From assembly GCA_963773315.1 (NCBI GenBank), contig CAVZAF010000010.1, forward strand, positions 1-64,000: a stretch of 64,000 nt of DNA. The letters run 5' to 3'. This stretch comes from DATKAS01 sp963773315. GTDB taxonomy: Bacteria; Actinomycetota; Acidimicrobiia; Acidimicrobiales; DATKAS01. A program made the translations under genes and the position numbers. Shown one piece after another: positions 28,592 through 36,756 of the stretch. How positions within the stretch are numbered: position 1 is the first letter of the stretch; the number at the start of each line of letters is the position of its first letter. The notes beneath the pieces are model-generated. The model saw only the letters and a program-made list of their open reading frames with translations. It ran no database searches and was not told the origin of the DNA.

Positions 28592-29488
28592 TCAGTTCCT
28601 GAAGTACGGCAAGTACAGCGCAGTCTCCTCGCCGAGGTTGGCGGGCACCGCGTACCCCGTCTCGTCTCGGATCGTGTCGAGGTTGTCGCGGACGTCCTCC
28701 ATGGTGAGGCCGTCCTTGTAGAAGCCGCGTGTCTCGGCGATGAACACTCGGGCGACACGCCCGCCGGCCACCGAGTAGATCTCGCCCGACACGGGGCAGT
28801 CCTCGTGGGCCAGGAAGGCGACGACCGGCGACACCTTCTCGGGAGCGACCTTCGACGCCATGGGGCCCATGATGTCCTCGGTCATCCGGGTGAGCGCCAG
28901 GGGCGCGATCACGTTCGCCTTGATGTTGTACTTCGCGCCCTCGACGGCGAGCACCCGCGTGAACCCCACGAGGCCCATCTTGGCCGCGCCGTAGTTCGTC
29001 TGGCCGAAGTTGCCGAAGATGCCCGCGGCACTCGAGGTCGACACGACTCGGCCGTACCCCTGCTGTCGCATGGTCACCCATGCGGGGCGAGTCACGTTGA
29101 AAGCGCCCTTCAGGTGCACGTCGATCACGGGGTCGAGCAGCTCGGCGTTCATGTTGTGGAACGTCTTGTCGCGCAGGATGCCCGCGTTGTTGATCACGAT
29201 GTCGACGCGGCCGAACGCGTCGAGCGCGGTCTTGACGATCGCCGCGCCACCTTCGGGCGAGGCGACCGAGTGCGTGTCGGCGACCGCGATGCCACCGAGG
29301 CTCTCGATCTCCTTCGCCGCCGTGTGCGCCGGGCCCTCGGACCCGCCGCTCCCGTCGATGCCGCCGCCGAGGTCGTTGATCACGATCTGGGCGCCACGTG
29401 ATGCAAGGAGGAGCGCGTGCTGGCGACCGAGGCCGCCGCCCGCGCCCGTGATGATCGCAACCTTGCCGTCGAAACCGAGGTCAGCCAT
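28592..29488 (-). CDS. SDR-family 3-hydroxyacyl-CoA dehydrogenase-like enzyme
   Basis: A 298-residue short-chain dehydrogenase resembling the dehydrogenase domain of peroxisomal-type multifunctional enzyme 2. It has the nucleotide motif IITGAGGGLGRQHALLLASR, NDLGGG with the typical insertion (DGSGGSEGPA), NNAGILRDKTFHNM, catalytic Ser in STSSAAGIFGN, and Tyr/Lys in TNYGAAKMGLVGF. It would oxidise 3-hydroxyacyl-CoA with NAD+ in beta-oxidation. It heads the leftward run SDR - glutamate dehydrogenase - acyl-CoA dehydrogenase, in which the first and last fit one pathway. Confidence 0.85.
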   Translation of the reverse strand: MADLGFDGKVAIITGAGGGLGRQHALLLASRGAQIVINDLGGGIDGSGGSEGPAHTAAKEIESLGGIAVADTHSVASPEGGAAIVKTALDAFGRVDIVINNAGILRDKTFHNMNAELLDPVIDVHLKGAFNVTRPAWVTMRQQGYGRVVSTSSAAGIFGNFGQTNYGAAKMGLVGFTRVLAVEGAKYNIKANVIAPLALTRMTEDIMGPMASKVAPEKVSPVVAFLAHEDCPVSGEIYSVAGGRVARVFIAETRGFYKDGLTMEDVRDNLDTIRDETGYAVPANLGEETALYLPYFRN

Positions 29489-29539
29489 GGCGGCTGACGG
29501 TAGCGGAGACCGCGACGACGGAACCCAGCGAGCTGGGTT

Positions 29540-30370
29540 CTAGCGCGAGCGCAGCTTGGCCAGCAGCCTCAGGATCTCGAGGTAGAGCCACACGAGCGTG
29601 ACCATCAGACCGAACGCTGCGAACCACTCCATCTGCTTCGGCAGGCCCGCGTTGGCCCCCCGCTCGATGAAGTCGAAGTCGAGCATCAGATTGAACGCCG
29701 CGAGCCCGACGATCGCCACGCTGAACAGGATCGAGAACAAGCTCGCCCCGGTGATGAACGAGATGCTCGCCCCGAACAGGCTGGCGATGATCGACACGCC
29801 ATACACGAGCATGACGCCGAACGTCGCCACGATCACCATGCGCCGCATCCGGTCGGTGACCTTGATGATGTGCGTCGAGTACAGCAGAAGCATCCCGAAG
29901 AACACCGCTGCGGTCAGGAGCACCGCCTGCACGACGATGCCGTTCCACTGCGCGTCGTAGACGCGAGAGATGGCGCCGAGGACCAGCCCTTCGAGCGCGG
30001 CGTATCCGAAGCTCGTGAAGCGGGCGAGATGGGGCTTGAAGATCGTGAGGAACGCGACGCCGAGCGCGCCGAAGAGCGGGAGGAGCAGCCAGCCCGGGAA
30101 CTGGACCTGGCCCACCGGGCTGGTGGGTGTGGCCGCCCAGCCGGCCGCGCCGAAGGCGAGCAGCACGACGAAGAGCACGCCTGTCGCGCTCATCGCGCCG
30201 CTCATCGTCATGCGGTCGGTGCGATAGGGGGAGATGGGACCGTCGTCGATCGCCGGGTGGAAGGTCGTGGCGCTGGTGTCGACTGCGCCGGTGCCCTTGG
30301 CGGCCCAGCCGACTTCGTCGTCGGCAGTCGCCTTCTTCCACGCGTTCTCGTTCAGTGCCGGGTTCGGCAT
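29540..30370 (-). CDS. Bax inhibitor-1 / YccA-family integral membrane protein
   Basis: A 276-residue protein with a hydrophilic N-terminus (MPNPALNENAWKKA) of the kind seen in actinobacterial members, then seven hydrophobic segments. EGLVLGAISRVYD and the ending FAAFGLMVTLVWLYLEILRL are characteristic of the BI-1 family. Bacterial members conduct Ca2+ or H+ and affect membrane stress; the exact role here is unknown. ATG 30388, six codons earlier, is an alternative start. The upstream gap holds a direct repeat. Confidence 0.85.
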   Translation of the reverse strand: MPNPALNENAWKKATADDEVGWAAKGTGAVDTSATTFHPAIDDGPISPYRTDRMTMSGAMSATGVLFVVLLAFGAAGWAATPTSPVGQVQFPGWLLLPLFGALGVAFLTIFKPHLARFTSFGYAALEGLVLGAISRVYDAQWNGIVVQAVLLTAAVFFGMLLLYSTHIIKVTDRMRRMVIVATFGVMLVYGVSIIASLFGASISFITGASLFSILFSVAIVGLAAFNLMLDFDFIERGANAGLPKQMEWFAAFGLMVTLVWLYLEILRLLAKLRSR

Positions 30371-30490
30371 CGCTGTCAGTGCCTCCATGTGCGCCGCGGT
30401 GCGGCCGCTGCTCACGATGGTACGGCGCGCCGGCACTGAAGCGAACGTCGCGGCGGACCACGGACACCCCTTCTGCGTCGCCGCCGTCCG

Positions 30491-30634
30491 CTTCGCTTCC
30501 GTCGGCTCCGGTCGCTTCGCTCCACAATCGGTGCTGCGCCCACCCGGGCGCCGCACTGCGGAGCTTCGCTTCCGTCGGCTCCGGTCGCTTCGCTCCACAA
30601 TCGGTGCTGCGCCCACCTCGGCGCCGCACTGCGG
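30491..30634. repeat. Two tandem copies of a 71-bp element (73-bp period)
   Basis: Copy 1 spans 30491-30561 and copy 2 spans 30564-30634; they differ at two positions. The unit begins CTTCGCTTCCGTCGGCTCCG, continues through CACAATCGGTGCTGCGCCCA and ends CCGCACTGCGG. Inside each unit the phrase CGCTTCGCT-CC recurs. It lies between two divergent genes, immediately upstream of the acyl-CoA dehydrogenase start. It looks like an extragenic dispersed repeat rather than an operator. Confidence 0.8.
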
Positions 30635-30655
30635 CGCCCAGTTACCTTTCTCCCC

Positions 30656-31774
30656 GTGGACTTCGACCTGCCTGCTGACGACGCTCCGGAGCGACTCGAG
30701 GTGCGGGAGTGGTTCACAGCCAACACCCAGCCGACCGGCCGACAGCTCGCCGAGGCCGGATACGTCGTGCCGCACTGGCCGCGCCCGTGGGGGCTCGACG
30801 CGAGCCCGATCCTCCAGCTCGTGATCGACGACGAGATGCGGCGAGCGAAGGTGTCGCGCCCACAGAACCAGATCGGGATCGGTTGGGCCGGTCCGACGAT
30901 CCTCTACGCGGGCAGCGACGACCAGAAGGATCGCTACCTCTTCCCGCTGCTCGCGGGCGAGGAGGTCTGGTGCCAGCTCTTCAGCGAGCCTGGCGCGGGC
31001 AGCGACCTCGCTTCGCTCACTACCCGGGCGGTGCGTGACGGCGACGAGTTCATCGTCAACGGCCAGAAGGTGTGGACGTCGGGTGCCCAGGTGTCCAAGT
31101 TCGGCATCCTCATCGCGCGCACCGACACCGACGTCCCGAAGCACCGCGGCATCTCGTACTTCATCTGCCCGATGGACACGCCCGGCATCGAGATCCGGCC
31201 GATCAAGGAGATGACAGGCACCGCGCTCTTCAACGAGGTCTTCTTCACCGACGTGCGCCTGCCCGCCGCAAACCTCGTGGGCGACCTCAACGGGGGATGG
31301 GCGCTCGCGAAGGTGACCTTGGCGAACGAGCGTGTCTCGCTCTCGGGCGGAGGCGCGCTCTGGGGAAGCGGACCATCCGCGAGCGACTTGCTCGACCAGG
31401 TCCGTGCCGAAGGAGGAGTCGACGACCCCCGGATGCGACAGCGCCTCGCCGCGCTACACATAGAGGCCGAGGTGCTCAGGCTCATCCGGCTGCGCACGGT
31501 GACTGCTGCGATCCACGGGCGTCAGCCCGGACCGGAGGCATCGGTGCGCAAGGTGCTCGCCGACGAGCACGGCCAGCGGATCATGGAGCTGGCAAAGGAC
31601 CTCGCCGGCACCTCGGGGATGCTCACCGGTGATGGCGCTCCTGTCGATGCGATGTGGCATCACGGCTATCTGTTCGCGCGAGCCCTCACGATCGGCGGAG
31701 GCACCGCGGAGGTGCAGCGCAACATCATCGCCGAGCGGGTGTTGGGCATGCCCCACGATCCGGCTGCCGCGTGA
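30656..31774 (+). CDS. Acyl-CoA dehydrogenase
   Basis: A 372-residue FAD-dependent dehydrogenase starting at GTG. It shows EEVWCQLFSEPGAGSDLASL, FIVNGQKVWTSGAQVSKFG, FNEVFFTDVRLP, and the closing IGGGTAEVQRNIIAERVLGM. SGML-GDGAPVDAMWHHGYLF near the end is typical of actinobacterial FadE members acting on branched, steroid or aromatic acyl-CoAs. Its TGA overlaps the GTG of the next gene (31771-31774), so the two acyl-CoA dehydrogenase-fold proteins are translationally coupled and may form a heteromer, as in steroid side-chain FadE pairs. Confidence 0.85.
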   Translation: MDFDLPADDAPERLEVREWFTANTQPTGRQLAEAGYVVPHWPRPWGLDASPILQLVIDDEMRRAKVSRPQNQIGIGWAGPTILYAGSDDQKDRYLFPLLAGEEVWCQLFSEPGAGSDLASLTTRAVRDGDEFIVNGQKVWTSGAQVSKFGILIARTDTDVPKHRGISYFICPMDTPGIEIRPIKEMTGTALFNEVFFTDVRLPAANLVGDLNGGWALAKVTLANERVSLSGGGALWGSGPSASDLLDQVRAEGGVDDPRMRQRLAALHIEAEVLRLIRLRTVTAAIHGRQPGPEASVRKVLADEHGQRIMELAKDLAGTSGMLTGDGAPVDAMWHHGYLFARALTIGGGTAEVQRNIIAERVLGMPHDPAAA

Positions 31775-32893
31775 CCCTGCTCGACGACGCTCGTTCGCTC
31801 GGGCCCGTCCTCCGCTCCTACTCCGACGAAGCTGAGTCGCTGAGGCGCTTGCCCGACGAGGTCGTGCAGGTGCTCGCCGAAGGAGGCTTCTTCAAGCTCG
31901 GCCTCCCGGAGCGGTACGGCGGCGCGGAGCTCGATCCCGTGACCTTCGTGCAGGTGATCGACGAGCTCGGTCGTCACGACGCGGCGGCGGCGTGGTGCTC
32001 GATGATCGCATCGACGACCGCTCCGATGGCCGGCGTACCTCCCCGAAGCGGACGCCGACGAGATCTACGGCCGCGATCCGCTCACAGTCACGGGTGGCGC
32101 GCTCGCGCCGACCGGCCTCGGGCGCTCAACGGAGGGCGGGTTCGTGGTCTCGGGCCGCTGGCAGTGGGGGAGCGGCACCCAGCACTGCCAGTGGATCTGC
32201 GGCGGCACGATCGTCGACGGGAACGACTTCCGGCTGGTGTTCTTTCCCGCAGGTGATGTCGAGATCCTCGACACGTGGCACTCGTCGGGACTGCGCGGCA
32301 CGGGATCGACCGACTTCACGGTGCACGAGCTGTTCGCACCAGCGGGTCGGGCGGTGCCCATAGGTCGCGGGGAACCTCCCCGGCTCGATCGCCCGCTCTA
32401 CCGATTCCCCATGTTCTCCTTGCTGTCCATCGCGGTCGCATCGGTGTGCCTCGGCATCGCTCGGCGCGCGATCGACGAGGTCGTCGAGGTCGCCGAGGCG
32501 AAGACGCCTGCGTTCGCGAGCCGTCGCCTCGCGAAGTCGACGATGGCTCAGGTCGACGTCGCGAAGGCCGAGGCCGCGCTCGCGTCGGCGCGTGCGTTCC
32601 TGCTCGACGAGGTCGGCACGACATGGGCCGACGTCCTTGCCGGGCGCGAGATCGCGATCGAGCAGCGAGCGCGCATCCGCCTCGCTGCGACCAACGTCGG
32701 CGTGCGGTGCGCGGAGGCCGTCGACCTCGCGTACAACACCGGAGGAGGCTCATCGGTCTACTCGTCGAGCCCGCTGCAGCGCTGCTTTCGCGACATCCAC
32801 ACTGCGACGCAGCACCTGATGGTGTCGCCTCGCGCGTATGAGATCTTCGGCCGCCAGCGGCTGGGGCTGCCGCTGGACGGCGCGATGATCTGA
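31771..32893 (+). CDS. Acyl-CoA dehydrogenase / HsaA-like flavoprotein (one-base insertion)
   Basis: A second acyl-CoA dehydrogenase-fold protein: LPDEVVQVLAEGGFFKLGLP, then ERYGGAELDPVTFVQVIDEL at the N-terminus; GGFVVSGRWQWGSGTQH in the middle; YNTGGGSSVYSSSPLQRCFR and DIHTATQHLMVSPRAYEIFG at the C-terminus. The last part is the Acyl-CoA_dh_2 signature of HsaA/flavin-dependent monooxygenase-like members. One extra G near 32,030 separates the first ~87 residues from the rest; without it the protein has 373 residues. It starts at GTG overlapping the previous stop. It may be a partner of the preceding dehydrogenase or a flavin-dependent hydroxylase. Confidence 0.8.
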
Positions 32894-32905
32894 GATTGGC
32901 CGTCG

Positions 32906-33244
32906 CTACACGGCGGCGACGCCCATCTCGCCTGTACGGACGCGTATGACCGCGTCGACGGATGTGACCCACACCTTGCCGTCGCCGATCTGACCCGTGC
33001 GGGCCGCTTCGACGATGGCGTCCGTGTAACGCGCAGCGTCCTCGTCGTCGACGAGCACCTCGATGCGGACCTTGGGCACGAAGTCGACGACGTACTCCGC
33101 GCCTCGGTAGACCTCGGTGTGACCTCGCTGGCGTCCGAAGCCGCGGGCTTCGCTCACCGTCATGCCGCCGAGCCCGAGCACGGAGAGCGCCTCCTTCACG
33201 TCCTCGAGCACGAACGGCTTCACGATTGCCGTGATGAGCTTCAT
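32906..33244 (-). CDS. glnK: Nitrogen regulatory protein P-II (GlnK)
   Basis: A 112-residue P-II trimer subunit sensing ATP/ADP and 2-oxoglutarate. MKLITAIVKPFVLEDVKEAL opens it, the T-loop carries Tyr51 in EVYRGAEYVVDF (the uridylylation or adenylylation site), and the C-terminal GDGKVWVTSVDAVIRVRTGE follows. Its ATG overlaps the amt stop codon (ATGA at 33241-33244). That is the classic amt-glnK operon, in which GlnK binds and blocks the ammonium channel when nitrogen is plentiful. Confidence 0.95.
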   Translation of the reverse strand: MKLITAIVKPFVLEDVKEALSVLGLGGMTVSEARGFGRQRGHTEVYRGAEYVVDFVPKVRIEVLVDDEDAARYTDAIVEAARTGQIGDGKVWVTSVDAVIRVRTGEMGVAAV

Positions 33245-34863
33245 ACACCGCCTCCACTGGGCGTCGAGCTCGAGCCCGCGGGCGCGTGCTGAGAGTGCAT
33301 CGAATGGGTCACGTGGTCAGGGTGTGACACGAGCTGGAAGTCCGGATAGCAGACCGTCCCGAACTCGGGCATGTCGAGGCCCTGCAGCTCGACCTCAGGC
33401 GACACTCGGACTGCGATGAACTTCTTCGCGGCCGAGAAGATGAGCCAGGTGACGCCCCAGGCCCAGATGAACCCGATGACGACGTGCGCGATCTGGGCCA
33501 TGAGCTGGCCGGGATCGCCGTAGAGGATGCCCTTCACGTCGCCACCGATGCCGTTCCAGCCCGAGCCGTAGGTGCCGTCAGCGAAGATCCCGACCGCGAT
33601 CACTCCCCATGCGCCGTTGATGCCGTGGACCGAGATCGCGCCGCACGGGTCGTCGACGTGCGCGACGTGGTCGAAGAACCAGACGCCCCAGCAGACGAGG
33701 AGCCCTGCGACGATGCCGATGATCGATGCCGCCCACGGCGCAACGAACGCGCACGGCGCCGTGATCGCGACGAGGCCGGCGAGCATGCCGTTGCACGACA
33801 TCGAGATGTCGGGCTTGCCATAGCGCGCGTTCGTGTAGCACATCGCCGCGATGAAGCCGAAGCACGCGGAGAGCAGCGTGTTGACGGCCACGATCGAGAT
33901 GCGGAGGTCGGTCGCGCCGAACGTCGAGCCCGGGTTGAACCCCATCCATCCGAACAGAAGGATCATCGTGCCGATCACCACGTAACCGATGTTGTGCCCG
34001 GGGAACACGTTCGGAGACCCGTCGGAGTTGAACTTGCCGATGCGGGGGCCGAGCACCATCGCCAGCGCGAGGGCTGCCCATCCGCCAGTGGCGTGCACCA
34101 CACCGGAGCCGGCGAAGTCGACCGCTCCGTGCCCCCAGTGCAGGGTCTGGCCCAGATGCGCCATCCAACCGCCGCCCCAGAGCCAGTTCCCGTAGATGGG
34201 ATAGATGACCGCCCCCATCGCGAGCTCGGCGACGATGAAGCCCGCGAACGAGATCCGCTCGGCGATGGCGCCGATGATGATGTAGCCGGCCGTTTCCATG
34301 AACACGACCTGGAACAGGAACAGCCCGATCACGCCGACGTCATAGCCGTGGCCACTCTGCAGGAAGAACCCGTGCCACCCGATGAGGCCCGAGTTGCCGT
34401 GCGGGAAGAGCCCGTTCAACGGACTGGTCCCACCTAAGTTCGCGATCGCGCCGACGCCGCCGAAGTGGAACGCGAAGCCCACCGCGTAGTAGGCGACGAG
34501 CGCGATCGCGAACGCGGCGACGTTCATCATCATCATGTGCCCCGCGTTCTTCGCTCGCGTGAGGCCGGTCACCAGGAACGCGAAGCCGACCTGCATGAAG
34601 AGCACGAGATACCCAGTCATCAGCAACCAGCTCATGTTCACCGCGACGTGGAGGTGACCCGCCTCGTTCGCCACTGCGTTGATGCCGACCTGCGACGGGG
34701 GCACGGTGTCCCCGGTCAGGCCCTGTGCCGCGATGACATCAGCCACGGTGCCGGTGTTCGCTCCCGTTGTGTCGCCGCCCTTTCCGGACCACACCGCGCC
34801 GACCACGATCAGCGCGATGAAGGTCGCCAAGGCGAGCGCGATCATCTTCTTCCCGTTCGACAA
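33241..34863 (-). CDS. amt: Ammonium transporter
   Basis: A 540-residue Amt/Rh channel with about 11-12 membrane helices. It has the conserved pore histidines in GSGVVHATGGWAAL and GAISVHGINGAWGV, plus FNPGSTFGATDLR and TGYLVLFMQVGFAFLVTGL. The extended C-terminal tail is His-rich (HPDHVTHSMHSQH) and probably interacts with GlnK. The N-terminal helix is followed by a long periplasmic loop before the first core helix. Upstream of the ATG the 34,864-35,004 gap should hold a nitrogen-responsive promoter, but I could not identify a convincing GlnR box. Confidence 0.93.
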   Translation of the reverse strand: MSNGKKMIALALATFIALIVVGAVWSGKGGDTTGANTGTVADVIAAQGLTGDTVPPSQVGINAVANEAGHLHVAVNMSWLLMTGYLVLFMQVGFAFLVTGLTRAKNAGHMMMMNVAAFAIALVAYYAVGFAFHFGGVGAIANLGGTSPLNGLFPHGNSGLIGWHGFFLQSGHGYDVGVIGLFLFQVVFMETAGYIIIGAIAERISFAGFIVAELAMGAVIYPIYGNWLWGGGWMAHLGQTLHWGHGAVDFAGSGVVHATGGWAALALAMVLGPRIGKFNSDGSPNVFPGHNIGYVVIGTMILLFGWMGFNPGSTFGATDLRISIVAVNTLLSACFGFIAAMCYTNARYGKPDISMSCNGMLAGLVAITAPCAFVAPWAASIIGIVAGLLVCWGVWFFDHVAHVDDPCGAISVHGINGAWGVIAVGIFADGTYGSGWNGIGGDVKGILYGDPGQLMAQIAHVVIGFIWAWGVTWLIFSAAKKFIAVRVSPEVELQGLDMPEFGTVCYPDFQLVSHPDHVTHSMHSQHAPAGSSSTPSGGGV

Positions 34864-35004
34864 GCCCTTCTCCTCTCGTTCCCCCGGAGTGGGCGCGAAC
34901 GCGCGCCCGAGCGAAGGTAAGGACGGGCCTGTTTCCTGCCCTGCACGCCGCGATGAACGGTGTGTTACAGGTCAGATTGGTGTGTGGTGAGTGTGTTGTC
35001 CCTG

Positions 35005-35763
35005 CTACGGAGCCGTGTCAGCGGCGTCGGGGCGGAGCAATCGGTACCCGACGCCCGCCTCGGTGACGAGCGTCGGATGCGTCGGTCCGACGTCGAGCTT
35101 CTTGCGGAGCGTGGTGATCGCCGTGCGAAGAGGTTGGTTGTTCGTCGGCGGAGGGTCACCCCAGACCTCGGCGAGGAGGGTGCGGTGGGTGAGGACGCGG
35201 CCGGCGTTGCGGGCGAGCACCGTCAGCAGGGCGAACTCCTTGCGCGTGAGGTCGAGTGGGATGCCGTCGATCCAGGCTTCGTGGCTCGCCGGGTCGATGC
35301 GCAGGGCGCCGACGTCGATGCACACCTCGTCGATGACGGCGGCGAGCGCGCGTCGGTGCCGCGCGGCGACGTTCACCCGCGCGAGGAGCTCGGGCATCGA
35401 GAACGGCTTCGTGACGTAGTCGTCCGCGCCTTCCTCGAGCGCGCGCACCTTCCGCCTCTCGGAGCCGTCGGCGGTGAGCACGATGATCGGGCTGCGGTAC
35501 CACCTCCGCAGCTGCCGGCACACCTCGACGCCGTCGATGTCGGGCAAGCCCAGGTCGAGCAGCACGATGTCGGGCTCGTGCGTGGACGTCGCGGTGAGCG
35601 CCTCGCGTCCGGAGCCCGCCGTGCGCGTGTGATACCCGCGCGCTTCGAGCGCGGAACTGACCGCGCCGCACAGCGCGGGCTCGTCGTCGACGACCAGGAT
35701 CTCGAGCTCAGCGGTGGACGGGGAGCGTGAGCTCGAAGCAGGCTCCTCCACCGGCTGCATCAC
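35005..35763 (-). CDS. OmpR/KdpE-type response regulator
   Basis: A 252-residue two-component regulator. The receiver domain has DD in ILVVDDEPALCG, phosphoacceptor Asp70 in DIVLLDLGLPD, and Lys in ADDYVTKPF. The winged-helix DNA-binding domain runs from about 150 to 245 (LTRKEFALLTVLARNAGRVL, then TLLAEVWG, then VGYRLL). The arrangement is closest to KdpE. The first ATG overlaps the kinase gene by 56 bases; a later start near TAELEIL is possible. It follows the kinase on the same strand, but no kdpFABC genes are near, so the regulated stimulus need not be potassium. Confidence 0.88.
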   Translation of the reverse strand: MMQPVEEPASSSRSPSTAELEILVVDDEPALCGAVSSALEARGYHTRTAGSGREALTATSTHEPDIVLLDLGLPDIDGVEVCRQLRRWYRSPIIVLTADGSERRKVRALEEGADDYVTKPFSMPELLARVNVAARHRRALAAVIDEVCIDVGALRIDPASHEAWIDGIPLDLTRKEFALLTVLARNAGRVLTHRTLLAEVWGDPPPTNNQPLRTAITTLRKKLDVGPTHPTLVTEAGVGYRLLRPDAADTAP

Positions 35764-36742
35764 AGAGCCGGAGCGTACCGCCGTGCGCGTCGACGATCGC
35801 CGAGCAGATCGACAGTCCGATGCCCGTCGAGGTGTGACGAGGCGACTTGAACGGCTCGAAGAGGTTCGCCCGAGTCTCGGCGTCGATGCCTGGACCGTTG
35901 TCAGCGACGGTGATCGCCACCCGGTCGCCGTCGAGACGCGCGCACACGACCACCGACGTGCCCGGAGGCGTGTGGCGAGCCTCGTTCTCGAGGAGGTTCG
36001 TCACGACCTGGTCGATCTGGCTGTAGTCGGCGTCGACGAGGGGGAGATCGTCGGGAAGCTCGAGCCGCACGTCGTGCTGAGCGAGCAGACGGCGCAGTCG
36101 AGCGGTCGTGTGCTCGATGAGCTCACCGACGTCGATCGCGTCGAGGCTCGGGCTGAAGGCACCCGCCTCTATCCTGCTCAGGCTCAGGATGTTCGACACG
36201 ATGCGGTCGAGGCGCTCGGTCTCGTCGCTCACCGAGTCGAGCAGCTCCGCTCTTCTCGTCGCGTCGTACCCCGGATCGGAGCGCAGGTCGGACGCGGCGA
36301 GGCGGATCATCGAGAGCGGTGTCCGCAGGTCGTGCGAGACAGAACGCAGCAGCGCAGCTCGTTGCTGGTCGACGGCCTCGAGAAGCTCGGCTCGGCGAGC
36401 CTCGGAGGAGCGGCGCCGCTCCACTTCCCGGGCCACGAGCCCGCCTGCGATGACGGCGACGAGCACGAAGGCGACCAGCGCGACGACGTCCTCGTGCAGC
36501 GCGACGCGGAACGTGCCCACCGGGGGGATGAAGGCGAACGTGAACGCGGTCGCCGCAGCGATCGCGACGCCGACCGCCGCCGCGATGCCCCCGACGATGG
36601 CGGCCACGAGGACGGGCAGCACGAGCAACAGCGCCGGCGTGGCCCGGGTGAGGTGCGACCTGAACGGGAGCAACGCCAGCGTGCAGACCGCCACGCCGGC
36701 CACGCCGACGCCGAAGCCGACCAGGCTGCGGCGGGCCTCCAA
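35708..36742 (-). CDS. KdpD-like sensor histidine kinase (short, DUF4118 type)
   Basis: A 344-residue membrane kinase. Four closely packed hydrophobic segments (about 8-100) match DUF4118, the KdpD transmembrane domain. Then come the H-box LLRSVSHDLRTPLSMIRLAA (His137), the N-box LLENEARHTPPGTSVVV, and the ATP-lid motifs VADNGPGI and GIGLSICSAIVDAHGG. It lacks the large cytoplasmic KdpD and Usp domains of full-length KdpD. The TTG at 36742 is the most likely start because the preceding gene ends at 36757. Cognate regulator: the following 35005-35763 gene. Confidence 0.85.
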   Translation of the reverse strand: MEARRSLVGFGVGVAGVAVCTLALLPFRSHLTRATPALLLVLPVLVAAIVGGIAAAVGVAIAAATAFTFAFIPPVGTFRVALHEDVVALVAFVLVAVIAGGLVAREVERRRSSEARRAELLEAVDQQRAALLRSVSHDLRTPLSMIRLAASDLRSDPGYDATRRAELLDSVSDETERLDRIVSNILSLSRIEAGAFSPSLDAIDVGELIEHTTARLRRLLAQHDVRLELPDDLPLVDADYSQIDQVVTNLLENEARHTPPGTSVVVCARLDGDRVAITVADNGPGIDAETRANLFEPFKSPRHTSTGIGLSICSAIVDAHGGTLRLCDAAGGGACFELTLPVHR

Positions 36743-36756
36743 TGCGCTCCCCGACC

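Noticed and set aside
34864..35004. Possible GlnR box upstream of amt
   Set aside because: GTAAC followed by ACACCG is present, but no second half resembling GAAAC is correctly spaced.
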